A stretch of DNA of 64,000 bases from Choanephora cucurbitarum (Eukaryota; Mucoromycota; Mucoromycetes; Mucorales; Choanephoraceae). Under the pieces are notes generated by a model. It did no database searches, was not told the DNA's origin, and worked only from the letters and a program-made list of their open reading frames with translations. Numbering within the stretch: position 1 is the first letter of the stretch; every line of letters begins with the position of its first letter. Both the position numbers and the translations under genes were made by a program. Shown here one piece after another: positions 1 through 12,800 of the stretch. The stretch spans positions 1 through 64,000 of the forward strand of contig JAIWNI010000047.1 in NCBI GenBank assembly GCA_025331435.1, given 5' to 3'.

Positions 1-131
1 TTCCTTTTTCGATGGCTAAAGCGAATGAGAATAGCATATGCACTGCTGATGCACGCTGTGCAGCTGAAAAAAAATATAAATTTTAGGTTTTATTTTTCTT
101 TTGCTTTTCTCCAGTTCTATTTTCTGGAACA

Positions 132-3100
132 ATGGTACCAGCATTAACAAATCCATTAGAAGCCTTCGAGGGTTGCACTGTTACTATTCCAGATGAACCA
201 CAAAGGTACTTCAAGTACCTGACTTTTTCAAATTTCCTTACATCTAAACTTGAAGAGCATAAAGACAACGTTTGTGTTCGCTCATACACTAAAAGTGGTC
301 AAATCGAAACAGTGACTTATAAGCAAGTAGACAATTTTACTTCGAGATTGGCGTATCATCTCTACAATGATATCAAGAACAAACATGATATTCAACTTGG
401 CAAAGGCATTACTGTTGCTATTTTCGATACACATTCTGTCTCCTCCTTCTATCTTATTGTTGCTTTGGTCAAGCTCAAATGTAAAATGCTGATGATATCC
501 TCCAGAAACTCTCCTGATGCCGCCAAAAGTCTCATTGAGAAAACCGGATGTTGTCTTAGCTTTACGGGCTCTCAATTTATCAACTCGGTATCAACTGTAC
601 CCGTAGTTCCCTTTCCATCTCCTAGCTACCATGAACTCCTCGCCCAACCTGACCGCATTAATGAAGAAGAAATGGAGTTTATGCAGAGATATAGTGTTCA
701 TAAGGAAGAAGAATTAAATGATATTGTTATACTTGTCCACAGGTTATTCAATGCTATAGAATTAGATTATTTGCTTTAAGATCTAAAGTCGTATTTAGTT
801 CAGGAACAACTGCTTTTCCGAAACCAATTCAGCTGAGCAATCGCTTTATGCTATTCCTCACTCAAACTCTCACGCCAAACTTTTCGGCAAGAGGGTATGA
901 ACAATTGTGTGTCAAGGAAACCAATCAAGTAGTATGCCTTTTTCCTATGTAAGAACTGAAAAAAAATCTCCAAACTAATTCTTATGGCTTAACACAGAGT
1001 CTCGCATAATTTAGCTTTCATGTGGGTGGAGTATGTTCTTCTTTCCGAGCCATCGCATCTGGAGGATCACATGTCTATCTACATCAGTATCCACCGTCAA
1101 TAAATGAAATTGTTCAATGTCTGAAACAAGGACAAGAACAGATATGCATGACTCCTTTGCCTTTGGTTGAGAGGTTCATGGACTATGTCACTCAAACAAA
1201 CGAAAACGAGCTTTTGAAAAGCAAGATTGCTTATATAGAGTGAGTAAAGCCACAAAAAAAATATATTGATACAGATTAACAAAGCAACATTATCAGAACT
1301 GGAGGAAATCCGATTCCTTTACATGTTGCCAATTGGTATCAAGAGCATGGATACTTATTAGGTGTTGCCTACGGTTCATCAGGTAGGCATGTTAAGTGCA
1401 TGTCATGAGAGATTATTTAACTTGTTGACTATAGAATCTTTGCCTATGATGACAAACAATTACCTGTTGAATTCGATTGACCATAATATTCTCTTTTTGA
1501 TGCCTTCACTTAAGCCTCATGTATACATGGAGCCATATGATTCGGAGCGATTCCAATTGATCATAAAGGCCTCTAGTCCTTATAGAGCTTCAGGTATAGC
1601 TAATCGAGACAATGGGGACTTTGCCACCAAGGACTTGTTTTTTAAATCAAAATACGTTGATGGCTTTTATTATGGTGGAAGATCAGATGATACATTAGCC
1701 ATGTAAGTGGTTATTCTCACATCAGTAGCTTTCGCATTTACTCAATAGAGTGTGTTTAGGAGTAATGGTGAGAAAACCAACCCTGTACCGATGGAATTAG
1801 CTGTCAAGGAATGCCCGTTTGTACTAAACTGTTTAGTGATCGGGGAAAGCAAGCCATGCACAGCACTTTTACTTGAACTTGACCCTAGTCAAACATCTGG
1901 TCACAGTCAAGAAGAGATTATGGAATCAGGTAAGTAGATTAGTGTGAGAGCATCTGGCTCTCTTTCGTTTGTAAGAAATAGCCCTTTAAATCTCAATATA
2001 TGTATATATTTCAGTGAACGAATTTGTTGCTATTGCAAACCAAAGCGCCCCCAATTTCAGTACAATCCTACCTCAAATGATTGCTATTCTTCCCGACAAT
2101 CAATCTTTTCCTACGACTGACAAAGGTTCAATCTCAAGAAGCAAAACGTCACTAGCTTTCAAGGATTTGATTGAAGAGCTGTATGAGAACTGGTCGGAGG
2201 AGAAAGTTGATAATATACAAGCTGGCTACATGACAGAGGACGATGTGAAACAAAAACTCTATGACATAGTGGCTCCAATATTAAATGCTTCATTCATAGA
2301 TAGCGAAGTTTCTCTGTTTAGCCAAGGATTGACATCGCTAAATGCCATCCAACTAAGAAACAAGATTGCCAGAGAAATTAAGCCCGTAACACAAGACTTT
2401 ATTTACGACCACGATACTATCTGCAGCATGGCTGTTGCTTTGACTGCGAAAGAAGGAATTCAGAAGATTGACAAGATAGATACTGAATCAATATTAGAGA
2501 GCTTTGTCCAGCGTGCTAACGAAGACATCAGTCATGGAAAGAAACACACAGTCTTGTTGACAGGCGCCACAGGCTCACTGGGTGCTTACCTATTGCGTGA
2601 CCTACTGTTGGATTCAGATCATGTCAAGAAAGTATATGTACTAGTACGTCAAAATGGTCACCAGACCTCTCGCGAGCGTGTAATAGACTCCTTTGAACGC
2701 CGAAAGATTAGCCCTACCCTTTTGTCTGATCCTAATCGTTTAGAGATCCTCTGCATCAATAACGAAAAGAAAGAGTATTTAGGCTTGAGCTCTAAAGAAA
2801 GCTATGATCAGCTCCGTTCTGAAGTGACTCTTATCCAAGCATGTGGTTGGATGCTTGACTTTTACAAGACCGTACAACACTATGAAAAGGATTGTCTTAA
2901 CGACTTTTATTCGTTAATTCAGTTTGCCCACCAAAACCAAGAGAACCCAATCCCATTACATTATATTTCAAGTATAAGTGCAAGTGCGTCATATGGTTCT
3001 GTCGTGCCAGAAATATCGATGCCTTCAGATTCGCCTCAGGTAGCTTTGCCTTTTGGATATGGTCAATCAAAATATATTGCTGAAAAACTACTTGATTATC

Positions 3101-3796
3101 TTCGCGAAGAAAAAAGTAAGGCTAAAACCGTTTACATCTGATTACTTTTCTTCGCATGTCTAACAGACTTTTCTTTTTTACGTGTCTTTACCTAGACAAA
3201 CCTTGTTATATTTATCGTGTTGGGCAGGTATGTGGCGATAGTATTCATGGTGTATGGAACACGTCTGAGCTGGCTTCATCAATTCTTATGAGTGGAATCT
3301 TACATCTGAAGCAAGTAAGTCTTGACAAGAGAAAGAAGAAAGTATGTTCACCAACTGATTTAAACATTGTCGCATAAAGATGCCTGACTTGAAAAGTCAA
3401 ATAAACTGGATTCCTGTAGATTATGCATCAAAGACAATTCATCAACTCATGATCAAGACATATGAAACAAACTACAAACAGACCCAGCATATCTTTCACA
3501 TTGTTCATCCTCACACAACATCTTGGAGTGCATTGTTTCAAACGCTTCAGAAAGCAGGCTTTGAGTTTGATATAGTCCCAATTGAAGTATGGATTGACAA
3601 AGTAAATGAACAAGGCGAGATTAATCCGGTCTATAAGTTCCTTGATCTGTTCAAGACACAACGTGGGATACTTCTAGGCTCAAACACAATTTACGAGACT
3701 ATTCAGACTGCGAAACTAGCGCCTGTTCTATTGGATACTCCTGAGCTAGCTGTTGATTTGGTTAGAAAATGGTTTCAACATTGGAAACAACAATAA
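132..3796 (+). CDS. NRPS-like adenylation-carrier-reductase (A-T-R) enzyme
   Basis: Nine exons: 132-742, 799-948, 1015-1239, 1297-1382, 1435-1702, 1760-1929, 2015-3115, 3196-3314, 3380-3796. All introns are GT-AG, 52-85 nt, and the joined frame gives 1,048 residues. Domain order seen: an AMP-binding adenylation domain (about 1-545) with SSGTTAFPKP at 204-213, FHVGG near 255, YGSSE at 354-358, GRSDD near 440 and a late KGSISR lysine near 540; a carrier domain with the phosphopantetheine serine in GLTSLNAIQLR (Ser about 611); and a thioester-reductase domain with TGATGSLG near 683-690 and a YGQSK catalytic pair (Tyr852, Lys856). Known for this family: a carboxylic acid is activated with ATP, loaded on the carrier and released reductively as an aldehyde or alcohol. 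There is no condensation domain. It is distinct from LYS2, which is present separately at 55.8-60.1 kb. The substrate cannot be read from sequence. The start at 132 is the first ATG in frame. Confidence 0.9.
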
Positions 3797-3917
3797 CAAG
3801 ACAAGTTTTTTTTTTTGGAAATTAAACATTAGCTCCAAGCGAGGATTTTTTATTTTATTTATTGTGAAGGTTATATGAACAAATGTAGGAAAAGGCGTGA
3901 TATCTTCATTAAGAGAT

Positions 3918-4415
3918 CTATCGAAGAGCCGCACCATTGTTAATAGGAGGCATGAAACCATCTTCTCTTAAGTGAGCTTCAAGATCTGTCATTTTTTCAG
4001 GACCATGAGTAGATTTGGAGTGATGATGATCTGTAGGGTTAGTGATATGTGTATGGGCAGCAGTGTGGGTGCTTGGACCAGCGGCATCATGGGGATCAAT
4101 AGTGGTAGCGGCAACTGGTTGAGTGTGTACATGAGAATGGTCATCAGCATGTTTGTGGAAATGGGTGTTGGTATGAGTATGAGCATGAGTATGAGGAGAA
4201 GTAAAGTCATCAATGTCATTAGTAGCAATAGGAAGACCTTCGGCAGCAAGTGTAGTAGCATTAAGGTGAGGACCGCCTACAGCATGATGTTTGCCAGTAT
4301 CATGGTGCTCGCCAGTAACATGTGGTTCAGCAGTTGCATGATGTTCACCAGTAGGGTGTTGTTCATGATGGTCGTGCTTGTGGAAAACTTCTTTGATCTT
4401 TTGAGTAAGTGTCAT
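3918..4415 (-). CDS. Histidine-rich hydrophilic small protein
   Basis: Single exon, 165 residues, ATG at 4415 in reverse. About 32 residues are histidine (near 19 percent), arranged as HH pairs in short imperfect repeats in the N-terminal third (GEHH, GKHH type) and as alternating His-Thr stretches in the middle. No signal peptide, membrane span or cysteine is seen. The C-terminus (about 140-165) is less biased and contains an acidic MTDLEAHLREDGF segment. The composition resembles disordered, metal-binding or desiccation/stress hydrophilins; that function is inference. It converges on the A-T-R gene (stop codons 121 nt apart). A TATA-like box lies about 60 nt upstream of the ATG and a heat-shock-like TTCnnGAA site about 285 nt upstream. 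I do not recognise a named family. Confidence 0.7.
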   Translation of the reverse strand: MTLTQKIKEVFHKHDHHEQHPTGEHHATAEPHVTGEHHDTGKHHAVGGPHLNATTLAAEGLPIATNDIDDFTSPHTHAHTHTNTHFHKHADDHSHVHTQPVAATTIDPHDAAGPSTHTAAHTHITNPTDHHHSKSTHGPEKMTDLEAHLREDGFMPPINNGAALR

Positions 4416-4471
4416 ATTGAATATAAAGTTAAGAATAACAATGAAACAATGCAGATCATTATTTGCAGACT

Positions 4472-4480
4472 CTATTTATA
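4472..4480 (-). promoter_or_regulatory. TATA-like box of the histidine-rich gene
   Basis: On the minus strand the bases read TATAAATAG, 57-65 nt upstream of the ATG at 4415. Position and sequence fit a fungal TATA element. Confidence 0.5.
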
Positions 4481-4698
4481 CTCTAATTTCTTTTGTCCAA
4501 GATTGCCGTTGTTACAAAGAAGGCAAGTTTGACTTTATATGGATTGGATATGACATAATGCCTTCATTCCACGTCACTGGCGTGATATTTTCTTTTTTCT
4601 TGTAACAGCCCACTTGTGAGCGATTCACAAAAAATTGAGCAGATTGTCATCTCATTCTTTTTGCCACTGTTGATCAGAACCAATTGTTCTATCAGACG

Positions 4699-4706
4699 TT
4701 CTAGAA
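4699..4706 (-). promoter_or_regulatory. Possible heat-shock element upstream of the histidine-rich gene
   Basis: The palindrome TTCTAGAA matches two inverted nGAAn units of a heat-shock element. Another TTC lies 12 nt to the left, at 4687-4689. An ACGTCA (bZIP half-site) is also present at 4571-4576. Sites this short occur by chance, so regulation by HSF or bZIP factors is only suggested. Confidence 0.3.
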
Positions 4707-4799
4707 ACAACTATGACTTTCCTAAGCATGTCTATATTAAACAAAAGAAAAATACGTTTCTCTACTTCAAGTAACACAAGGTACTAGTTAAAAGAAAAC

Positions 4800-7425
4800 T
4801 TCTCGTTTCACTTAGTCATTCTCTCGTAAAGAAATCCCTAAGGAAACTTTGGAACACAACATGACCCGAAAAAGAAAGGGAAAATGACCTGAACGTTTCT
4901 TTTGTTGATAAGAACATAGGGCAAAAGCGACTTGGAGAAAGTCATAGATCAAGAGTTTATTTTTTTTTTGGTACGCGATGTACCAATCGACGTTAGAAAA
5001 GACAAAAAAAAAAGAGCTCAGTTTCTTGATCGCAAGATTCAGAATCAGAAGATTTTTTGGATCAAACTGAAAAGGTGCAAAGGGCAGGAGATCAGTTTGA
5101 ATATGATCTTATATCACTACAGAGTGTCACTGTGTCGGCTATTCCAAATAAAGAAAACAATGATGCCATTTGAAAAAAAAAACTTTATTTTCTCTTTCTC
5201 TTGGATCTTGCTTATAAAGTCTAGTGTACTTATACAGGATGGGCGCTTCAATAGAACAGAGTTTCTTTTGGACTTTAAATACAAGTACATAAATCATAAT
5301 GAGGCAAATGCATAATTGTCAAGCTGATGGACACATTCTTATTTTGAATCAAGTACCTTAGGCACAACCAAAGAAAACCAAAATACCACTATTCTAACAT
5401 ACCAAGCTATTGGTGTCAAAAGACAGTGGTGCATTATTATAAAGCTTATTACAATTGTTTTTGTTGTTTATGAAATGGCTCTAGTTTTTCAGAAACTTAC
5501 CTCATCAATTCTAGTAGTTCAAAGATTCCATTCTTTAATTTTGTATATCTAAGTATAAGGGATATACTTTTAGACTTTTGTTGAAAAATTTTATATATTA
5601 ACAGCTTCAGGCAGATCAAAGCAAATGCCGTCAAATTACTTCTATCATTAAGTGCAGGAGTAGGATAGACACATATAGTACAGTTATAGGCATCAGCGAG
5701 CGCTTGGATGCAGGTAAGTGTTTTAAATCAGCGCTGTATTCCTGCTGACTTTGCGCTTTCATGACTTGTGCTTTTGTTTAGCCGCCAGTTTGGCATGCTA
5801 CAACTAGTGGTATTTTGATTTTTCTTGGTTGTGCATAAGAAATCTGTTTTGAATCAAACTGTGTTGACTATAGATAGCGCTTAAAGTAATGAAATAGGCT
5901 ATGGCTTATGTATTGATTTTCTTTAGCCATATCAGCAAATCATTGCTGGTTTTATTTAGGCATGCTATCTTTCTTTATAGGGGTGGCTAAAAGTAGTAAT
6001 TTCTAGAACATTTTTAGTGCTCAGACTTTCTTTTGGAGAGAAATCAATACTATGAGAATTGAGGGCACAAGATCCACAGCGATAATGTTCACTAGTTCTT
6101 CTCTTCAAGCTCAAAATCAATGTTGTCAAAGACAACAGCGCTCTAGAGTTGGATGAAGCATAAGAGCTAAGGCAAACTAGGAGGCTTGATTTCTGAAATA
6201 ATTTAGAGTCCACCAGTCAGGTCAAAAGTTCAAAAAGTACAATTGAGTGCCTCTTTTAGGTATCTGTCTTGGAGCCTTCAAATTTTGCTAGTCAATAGTC
6301 CTAATATTGGACGTATGTACTCTACAAAGACTATGAACGATTCAGATTTATATGTTAGGAATATCCAGAATCTAGTTGACAACTTTGGAATCCTCTCTGA
6401 TTTAATCCCAAGTACTTAAAGCTCAGATCCTGAAGATTAGGTAAACTCAAGTACAATAAGAGCTCAATACAAATTAACAGAGGTTTCAAAAAGCAATAAG
6501 TGCTGATACATATTCGGGATTTGGTCTTTAGGGGAATATTTAAAAGACACACATAGATGTGAGATCTCCAAACGTAAAGGGCAAAGTATCTAAATCATAG
6601 ACAGCTGAAACATGATCATCATATGTAGCCTACAATAGTGCTTGTTGAATGGATAAAAGAAGCGATTTTATTGGGCAATGTCTATGGTTGCACTGCTAGA
6701 GCATCTTTAAGTCATGATATGATTTGAATTTAGTTCGTATCAATAGTGAATTATCGATTAGTCTTCCGTGCTAAACCTCTCCAATTGATATGATTTTTTA
6801 TAGTTCTAGCACTTTCGAGATTACTAGAATTAGGGACAAAATTTCAGATTACTGCTTTGGATATTAGAAAAAGAAAGCAATACAACACAGTATGTTTGGC
6901 TATATGATAAGAACAAAGATAAGCATGCTCACCTGTCCAATCGCGATCAAACTAGTGTCAACAGATGAAACAATCTCACTCTGTTTTTTTACACACTAAA
7001 TGTATCTTAGTAACAAAAACCCTTTGTTTTTTGTTTGTACAACATTAGATCTTCAAAAAAAAAAGTTTTGTTTGATAAGTAATGATCCCTTTCAGCGATA
7101 AAGTTTTTCGATTTCTATTAAAGGTTTAATATGCTAAAATAGAACAACAATTTAAGAATTGCAATAACGGAGTTTTCTGTTTAATCATGTTAGTAGAGAG
7201 AAATAGTATTGGTGGAGAAAAGTCTGCTGGCTCAGAAAGTGTCAAAGTATCACATGATAGTTTATGGTCAAAACGAAACAAAACTTCTATTTTTGTCATT
7301 TTCTTATATCTTGCTAGTGCGCGTGTAACTCCCATAAGATGGTCACACCAGTTTGTTTCTGCTTTGCATATTTCTTTCTTTTTTCCCTTTCTTTTTATTC
7401 TCTTGTTGTTGTGTAGCTCACCAAG
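4800..7425. other. AT-rich intergenic stretch without a convincing gene
   Basis: About 2.6 kb between the histidine-rich gene and the permease. The open frames here (for example 4932-5315 plus and 5965-6213 minus) are short, AT-biased, match no family I know and lack conserved splice or start context. Just upstream of the permease start the sequence is pyrimidine-rich (7370-7415), a typical leader for this genome. Confidence 0.6.
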
Positions 7426-9142
7426 ATGTCTACGTATGAGCAATCGAAGAACATGTCGCAGGGTCATACAACAGAGATTATAGATCAAGATTACAAGCAT
7501 TCAACTCATAGCATTAGTTCGGCTAGTTCAAATAATCATAAAGTAAACAAGACATCTTCCTTTTTCAATGTTGTATTTAGTGGATTTGCCTTATTGTCTG
7601 ATGGTTACCAATCTGGCGTCATCAGTTTTGTCAACCTGTTTCTCGGAAAGATCTATGGTCCCGATGTGTTTAATGCCGAAATGAAATCTCGTTTGTCTTA
7701 CTCTATGTTTGTGGGTGCAATCGTTGGTCAAGTGGGTAAAGTAAAATAAAATTGCTTTGTTTGAAAGGCATGTTGATCCAAGGCATTTCTTTCCTTTTCT
7801 TAGGCTTTGGCTTAGTCATTGATCGTATCGGTCGTAAAATTGGGTTAATATCTACTACTATCTTGGTAATTTTAGGTGCTGCACTTTCTTGTGCTTCAAG
7901 TGGCACAACCGCCAATGGGTTACTCTGGATGATGATTATTTCAAGAGGTATTTTAGGTGTTGGTGTAGGCGGTGAATATCCATGCAGTTCTGTTTCAGCT
8001 GGTGAATCTGCTGATGAGGTAGCTCCCGGAAAACGCGGTGGACTTTTTGTACTGGCAAGTATTCGAAAGAGAGAGAAAAGGAGAGGCTATGCTCAAGGAT
8101 CAGTAGCTAAATTTTCATAAATAGGTGACAAATTTTGTCATTGATCTGGGTTATGTGATCTCAGCTATTATTCCTGTTATTTTGCTTGCCATTTTCAAAG
8201 ATAACCTGGAGCCTGTTTGGCGTCTGTGTCTTGGATTGGGTATTGTACCTCCTCTTTCTGTCCTCTATTGTAAGTACAAAAGAAAACGAAAAGATTTAGG
8301 GAGAGATGATTCTCATACATAATAATTTAGTCCGATTGAAAATGGCTGATTCTGAGCGATATAAGACAGGTGCTCTGAAAAAGAAGGTACCCTATCTTCT
8401 TATCTTTAAGCGATATTGGAAGCGCTTGTTGCTCACTAGCTTGCTATGGTTCCTATACGATTTCATTTCTTATCCTAGCGGTGTGTTTTCAACTATTATA
8501 ATAGACAACGTAGCCAACAATGAATCTACAATAGAGGTTGTTGCTTGGAATATTCTGCTTTATAGCTTCTATTTACCTGGATGCCTTAGTGGCGCTTATG
8601 CTGTAGATAAAATCGGTCGACGCTGGACCTTGACACTTGGGCTTGTTCTTCAAGGAGTCGTTGGCCTTATCTTAGGCGGTGTATATGAACTGCTGGCAGC
8701 AAAATGCATTCCTATGTTCATTATCATGTATGGTATTTTCTTGGCTTTAGGTGAATTTGGGCCTGGCAATACCATGGGTCTCAATGCAATGGAGTTGTAT
8801 CCTACAGCTGTACGAGGCACATGTTATGGTGTTTCTGCTGCTGTTGGTAAAGTAGGTGCTACTGTAGGCACTCTTGCGTTTGCTCCTATGCAAGAAGCTA
8901 TGGGCTATCGCGGTCCTGTCTTAGTCGGTGGTGGCCTATGTATTTTTGCAGGAATGATAGCTTTTTTCTTTTTACCCAATATTGGTCCTGAGGGGTTAGT
9001 GGAAGAGGATGCTTCTTTCCGTGAATACCTTGCCCAACATGGCTATGATATAAGTCAACTTGGTCTAACTAACAACGACCAATACGGATCTTTTAGAAAT
9101 TCAAAAGCTTCCTCCTCTAATTCAGTGAGAATAGAACAATGA
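7426..9142 (+). CDS. MFS permease of the glycerophosphoinositol/phosphate type (GIT1-like)
   Basis: Four exons: 7426-7735, 7804-8054, 8125-8269, 8331-9142; 505 residues. Intron 2 begins with GCAAGT and ends with AG, so it is a GC-AG intron; the GT available two bases further on would put a stop in frame. Membrane transporter of the major facilitator superfamily. Seen: hydrophilic N-terminus of about 45 residues, then GFALLSDGYQSG opening TM1, the loop 2-3 signature GLVIDRIGRK (Asp near 110), GVGGEYPCSS in the central N-half, the equivalent DKIGRRW in the C-half and about twelve hydrophobic segments. The DGYQ and GGEYP motifs are those of the phosphate:H+ symporter branch, which includes yeast Git1, the importer of glycerophosphoinositol. 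Exact substrate is inference; inorganic phosphate or another glycerophosphodiester remain possible. Confidence 0.88.
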
Positions 9143-9889
9143 TAAACATACTTGTAACTGCTTAATTGTAATTTGTTTCCTTTCTTTTTTTTCATCAACA
9201 ACCTTTGGAATAAAATCCCAGATGTTCAATATACGTTGTGTAAGCCATTGTGAACTACACGCTATATAGTTGAAACAGCAAGTTATCAGTACACAATAAA
9301 TGACTAATGAATTGCTTTCTTTTGACTATCACTTTACTCGTCTGATGGCTTGGATAAGCACGAAAGTATTAGCCGTTGGAGCGACTCGCTGTTGTATGTT
9401 CAATCCATGAATCAAAGTTTGTATGATTTCTCGCGTCCCATGTTTCATTTTGGGTCCACTAACATTGAAGATCAAGAAATGTAGACTTAGCATAGTTCTC
9501 AATTTATCTAAAACCAAGCAAGTTGACTCATCATACAGACATAATTAAAAACTTGCTTGATGCTAACATTCAATTAGCAGCATAAGCCTTCATACTATAT
9601 AGTTTTGCAGACATCAGATAGAGCTAGTAATCTATGAGTTCGTATTTATAGACGTGCAAGACAAAACTTATGGCCAATAAAGTTGTTTTACTAACCTTTG
9701 AACGGCGTTTTAATTTCAAGTCAAGAAAGTGCCAAAAGCTGTACTCAACGCGGCTATTCACTCACTCTCTTTCTTTCTTTCTTTTTTTCTTTTACAAACC
9801 AAACCTTATGCCTAATGATATCTGACAACATACCAGACAGAAGGCAAGTAAAAAAGAAAAGTCAAGAATAAAAGAACTAAAAAGAAAAG
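9143..9889. other. Intergenic stretch
   Basis: About 750 nt between the permease and SIN3. It ends in CT-rich and AG-rich tracts (9760-9795 and 9845-9889) immediately before the SIN3 ATG. No gene is seen. Confidence 0.55.
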
Positions 9890-12800
9890 ATGGAGAAAGA
9901 CAAACTGATATACCTTCTCTCTGACAGGGCGACAGATACTTCATATTCAACCGCTCCATCAGTACCATCTACATTAGAGCAGCGTCCTCTGAATGTCAAA
10001 GATGCACTAAGCTATCTTGACAAAGTAAAGGCCAAGTTTGCCACACAAGCCGATGTCTATAGCCGGTTCTTAGATATCATGAAGGACTTTAAAAGTCAAA
10101 TGTAAACACTACTTTTGCTGTTCTTAGCTGCTCAACACTTACATCGTTTCATTTTAGTATTGATACCCCTGGCGTCATTGAGCGCGTATCTGCTCTATTT
10201 CAAGGTCATCCCACACTTATTTCGGGATTCAATACGTTCTTGCCACCTGGCTATCGTATTGAGTGTAGCTTAGATGCTCAAGATCAACAAATGATTACAG
10301 TCACTACTCCTTCAGGCATCACTTGCATTAGAGACAATGAAACCCTGATTCTTTCTTCACCTACCAACACTACTGCTCAACCTACATCAGACAGTCAAGC
10401 ATCAAATCCACCAAAAAAGTCATCTAGATCCCCTATCGAGTTTAATCAGGCAATTACCTATGTCAACAAGATCAAAAGCCGGTTTGCCAATCGCCCTGAA
10501 ACCTACAAAAAGTTCTTGGAAATCCTTCAAACCTATCAAAAGGATCAAAAACCGATTGAACAGGTATAATCCAAAGAAAAGTGGTTTATCTTTTCTCTTG
10601 ACATTTCAATTCCTATTCTTTTTGTATCTAGGTCTACGCAGAAGTCAAAGAACTCTTTGATGGCTCGGATGAGTTATTGGAAGAATTCAAACAGTTTCTG
10701 CCAGACCCCAATAAGCAACGTAACAGAAAGCGATTGGGAAACATTGCTAATTTAGGCATCTCCAAGGTAACACATAAACACCTGAGTATGGGGAGCTCGT
10801 CCAACTTACATTTAAATTAGAGAACAAAACATCACCATGGCAACAATGAATTACAAACATCAGATATTCGATCTCAAGAAGGCGATACTGCTCGACCTAC
10901 ATTTTCCGCAGAAGAAGCTGAGTTTTTTGAACAAGTCAAAGCTTACATTGGCAACAAAGCGATTTACAATGCATTTCTTAAAGTCCTCAACTTGTTTAGT
11001 CAGCAAATTGTGGATCAGAATGTCCTTGTGAATCGAGTAGAGAGTTTTATTGGAGGCAACAAACAGCTTTTTGATTGGTTCAAAGACTTAGTGGGTTATG
11101 ATCAAGTACAAGATTCTGTCTTGTCTCGACCTGCTCAACAACTTCCTTCCGCTACATCTTTTCCCGATAACGATATCAATAGCTGTGGTCCTAGTTATCG
11201 ATATGTACCTAAGACATGGCAGAATCAATCCACTTGCTCTGGCCGAGACGCACTGTGTTGGGATGTCTTGAATGATACTTATATTTCTCATCCCACTTGG
11301 GCTTCAGAAGACACAGGCTTTGTTGCTGCCAAGAAGAATCAATACGAAGAAGCTTTGCATCGTGTAGAAGAAGAACGTTATGACTACGATCTTAATATTG
11401 AAGCAAACCTCAATACTATTGCTTTGTTAGAGCCTATTGCGAAGAAGATTGCAGCCATGACACCTGAAGAGAAGTCTAGTTTCCGTCTGGAGCCTGGACT
11501 AGGAGGTGCCACTAGTGCTACTATCTATCAGCGTATTGTCAAAAAAATCTATGGTCCTCAAAAGGGTATAGAAATGATTGAATTATTACATACCAATCCG
11601 GCTCAGTCTGTGCCTATTGTGCTCAAACGATTGCGTCAAAAAGACGATGAATGGAAGCGCGCTCAAAGAGAATGGAACAAGATTTGGCGTGAAGTGGAGG
11701 CTAAAAACTATTGGAAGTCTCTTGATTGTCAGAGTATTCTGTTTAAGCAGAACGATCGAAAAGCCATGACCAACCGATCACTTGTATCTCAAGCTGAGAT
11801 TCAAAGAGTCAGCGGTAAAGTATTTGACTTTGGTTTTGTTGATCCAGCCATCTTCAAAGACATTTCACGGTTTGTTTATTTCCATCTGGATCGTCAGCCA
11901 GTTTACAACTCAGAGGATTGCGATGCTATGCGAGACTTTATGAACACGATTATACCATCTCTGTTGGATGCAAACGATGTAGAGCCTTCAGTTATTGATA
12001 CAGACATAGTTGTGGAAGATGCTGTAGATGATGACACTTCTTCCGCTCAATCTCTCAATAGTCGAACACCACCTGCTGTAAATGCAGTTCGCGGAGGTAA
12101 ATCTGGACGAGGCTCAAGAGGAAGAAGACAACATCACCAACGCCGTGCAGCTAGTGCAGGCAGAAGAGCAAGAGCAGCCAATGGCTCTCAGCCTGATGAC
12201 GAAGGCCTTTTAAAAGATGTTTTAAAGCGCAATATGAACAGTAGTAAAAAGAAGCAAAACTCAGACGATGAAGAGGATGGTGATCACCAGGAAGATGAAG
12301 AGGAAGAAGAAGAGGACGAGGAGGAAGAAACAGAAGACCGAGAAGAAGAGGAGAGTTCTAGACAGCAGAGTGATCAAGAAAATGATGCCGACCAAGATGA
12401 GGATGAAGAAGAGGATGAAGAAGACGAAGAGGTAGAAGAGGAGATGGATGAAGAAGACGGAGAAGCTCAAGAGGAAGAAGAGGAAGCAGCACCAGAGACA
12501 ACACGTCGTACAGGCCGCCCTCGTCGTCGTGCTGCTGCTGTTGCTGCTGCCGCCACAGCTACACGCACTAAGAAAAAGAGCAAGCAACAACGCTTAAAGA
12601 CCAAGAAATCAGTGCCTAAATTAGCTTCCTTTATCGACCCACTATCGCCTGAGGAGAGCCAAAAGACCTACAATTTCTATGGTGACAATAACTTCTATTG
12701 CTTCCTTCGTCTATATCAGGCCCTGTATGAGCGATTAGAAAAGATGAAGCTAATAGATGTTGAGTTTGGACGTAATCCACGCAAATCACTTTTAGCTCAA

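Noticed and set aside
7736..7767. A 32-nt intron in the permease
   Set aside because: Too short, and the resulting residues would separate GQVG from FGLVIDRIGRK; the 68-nt intron 7736-7803 restores the standard MFS loop.
12261..12590. Minus-strand Phe/Leu-rich frame
   Set aside because: Antisense to the acidic tract of SIN3, where the sense frame is clearly conserved.
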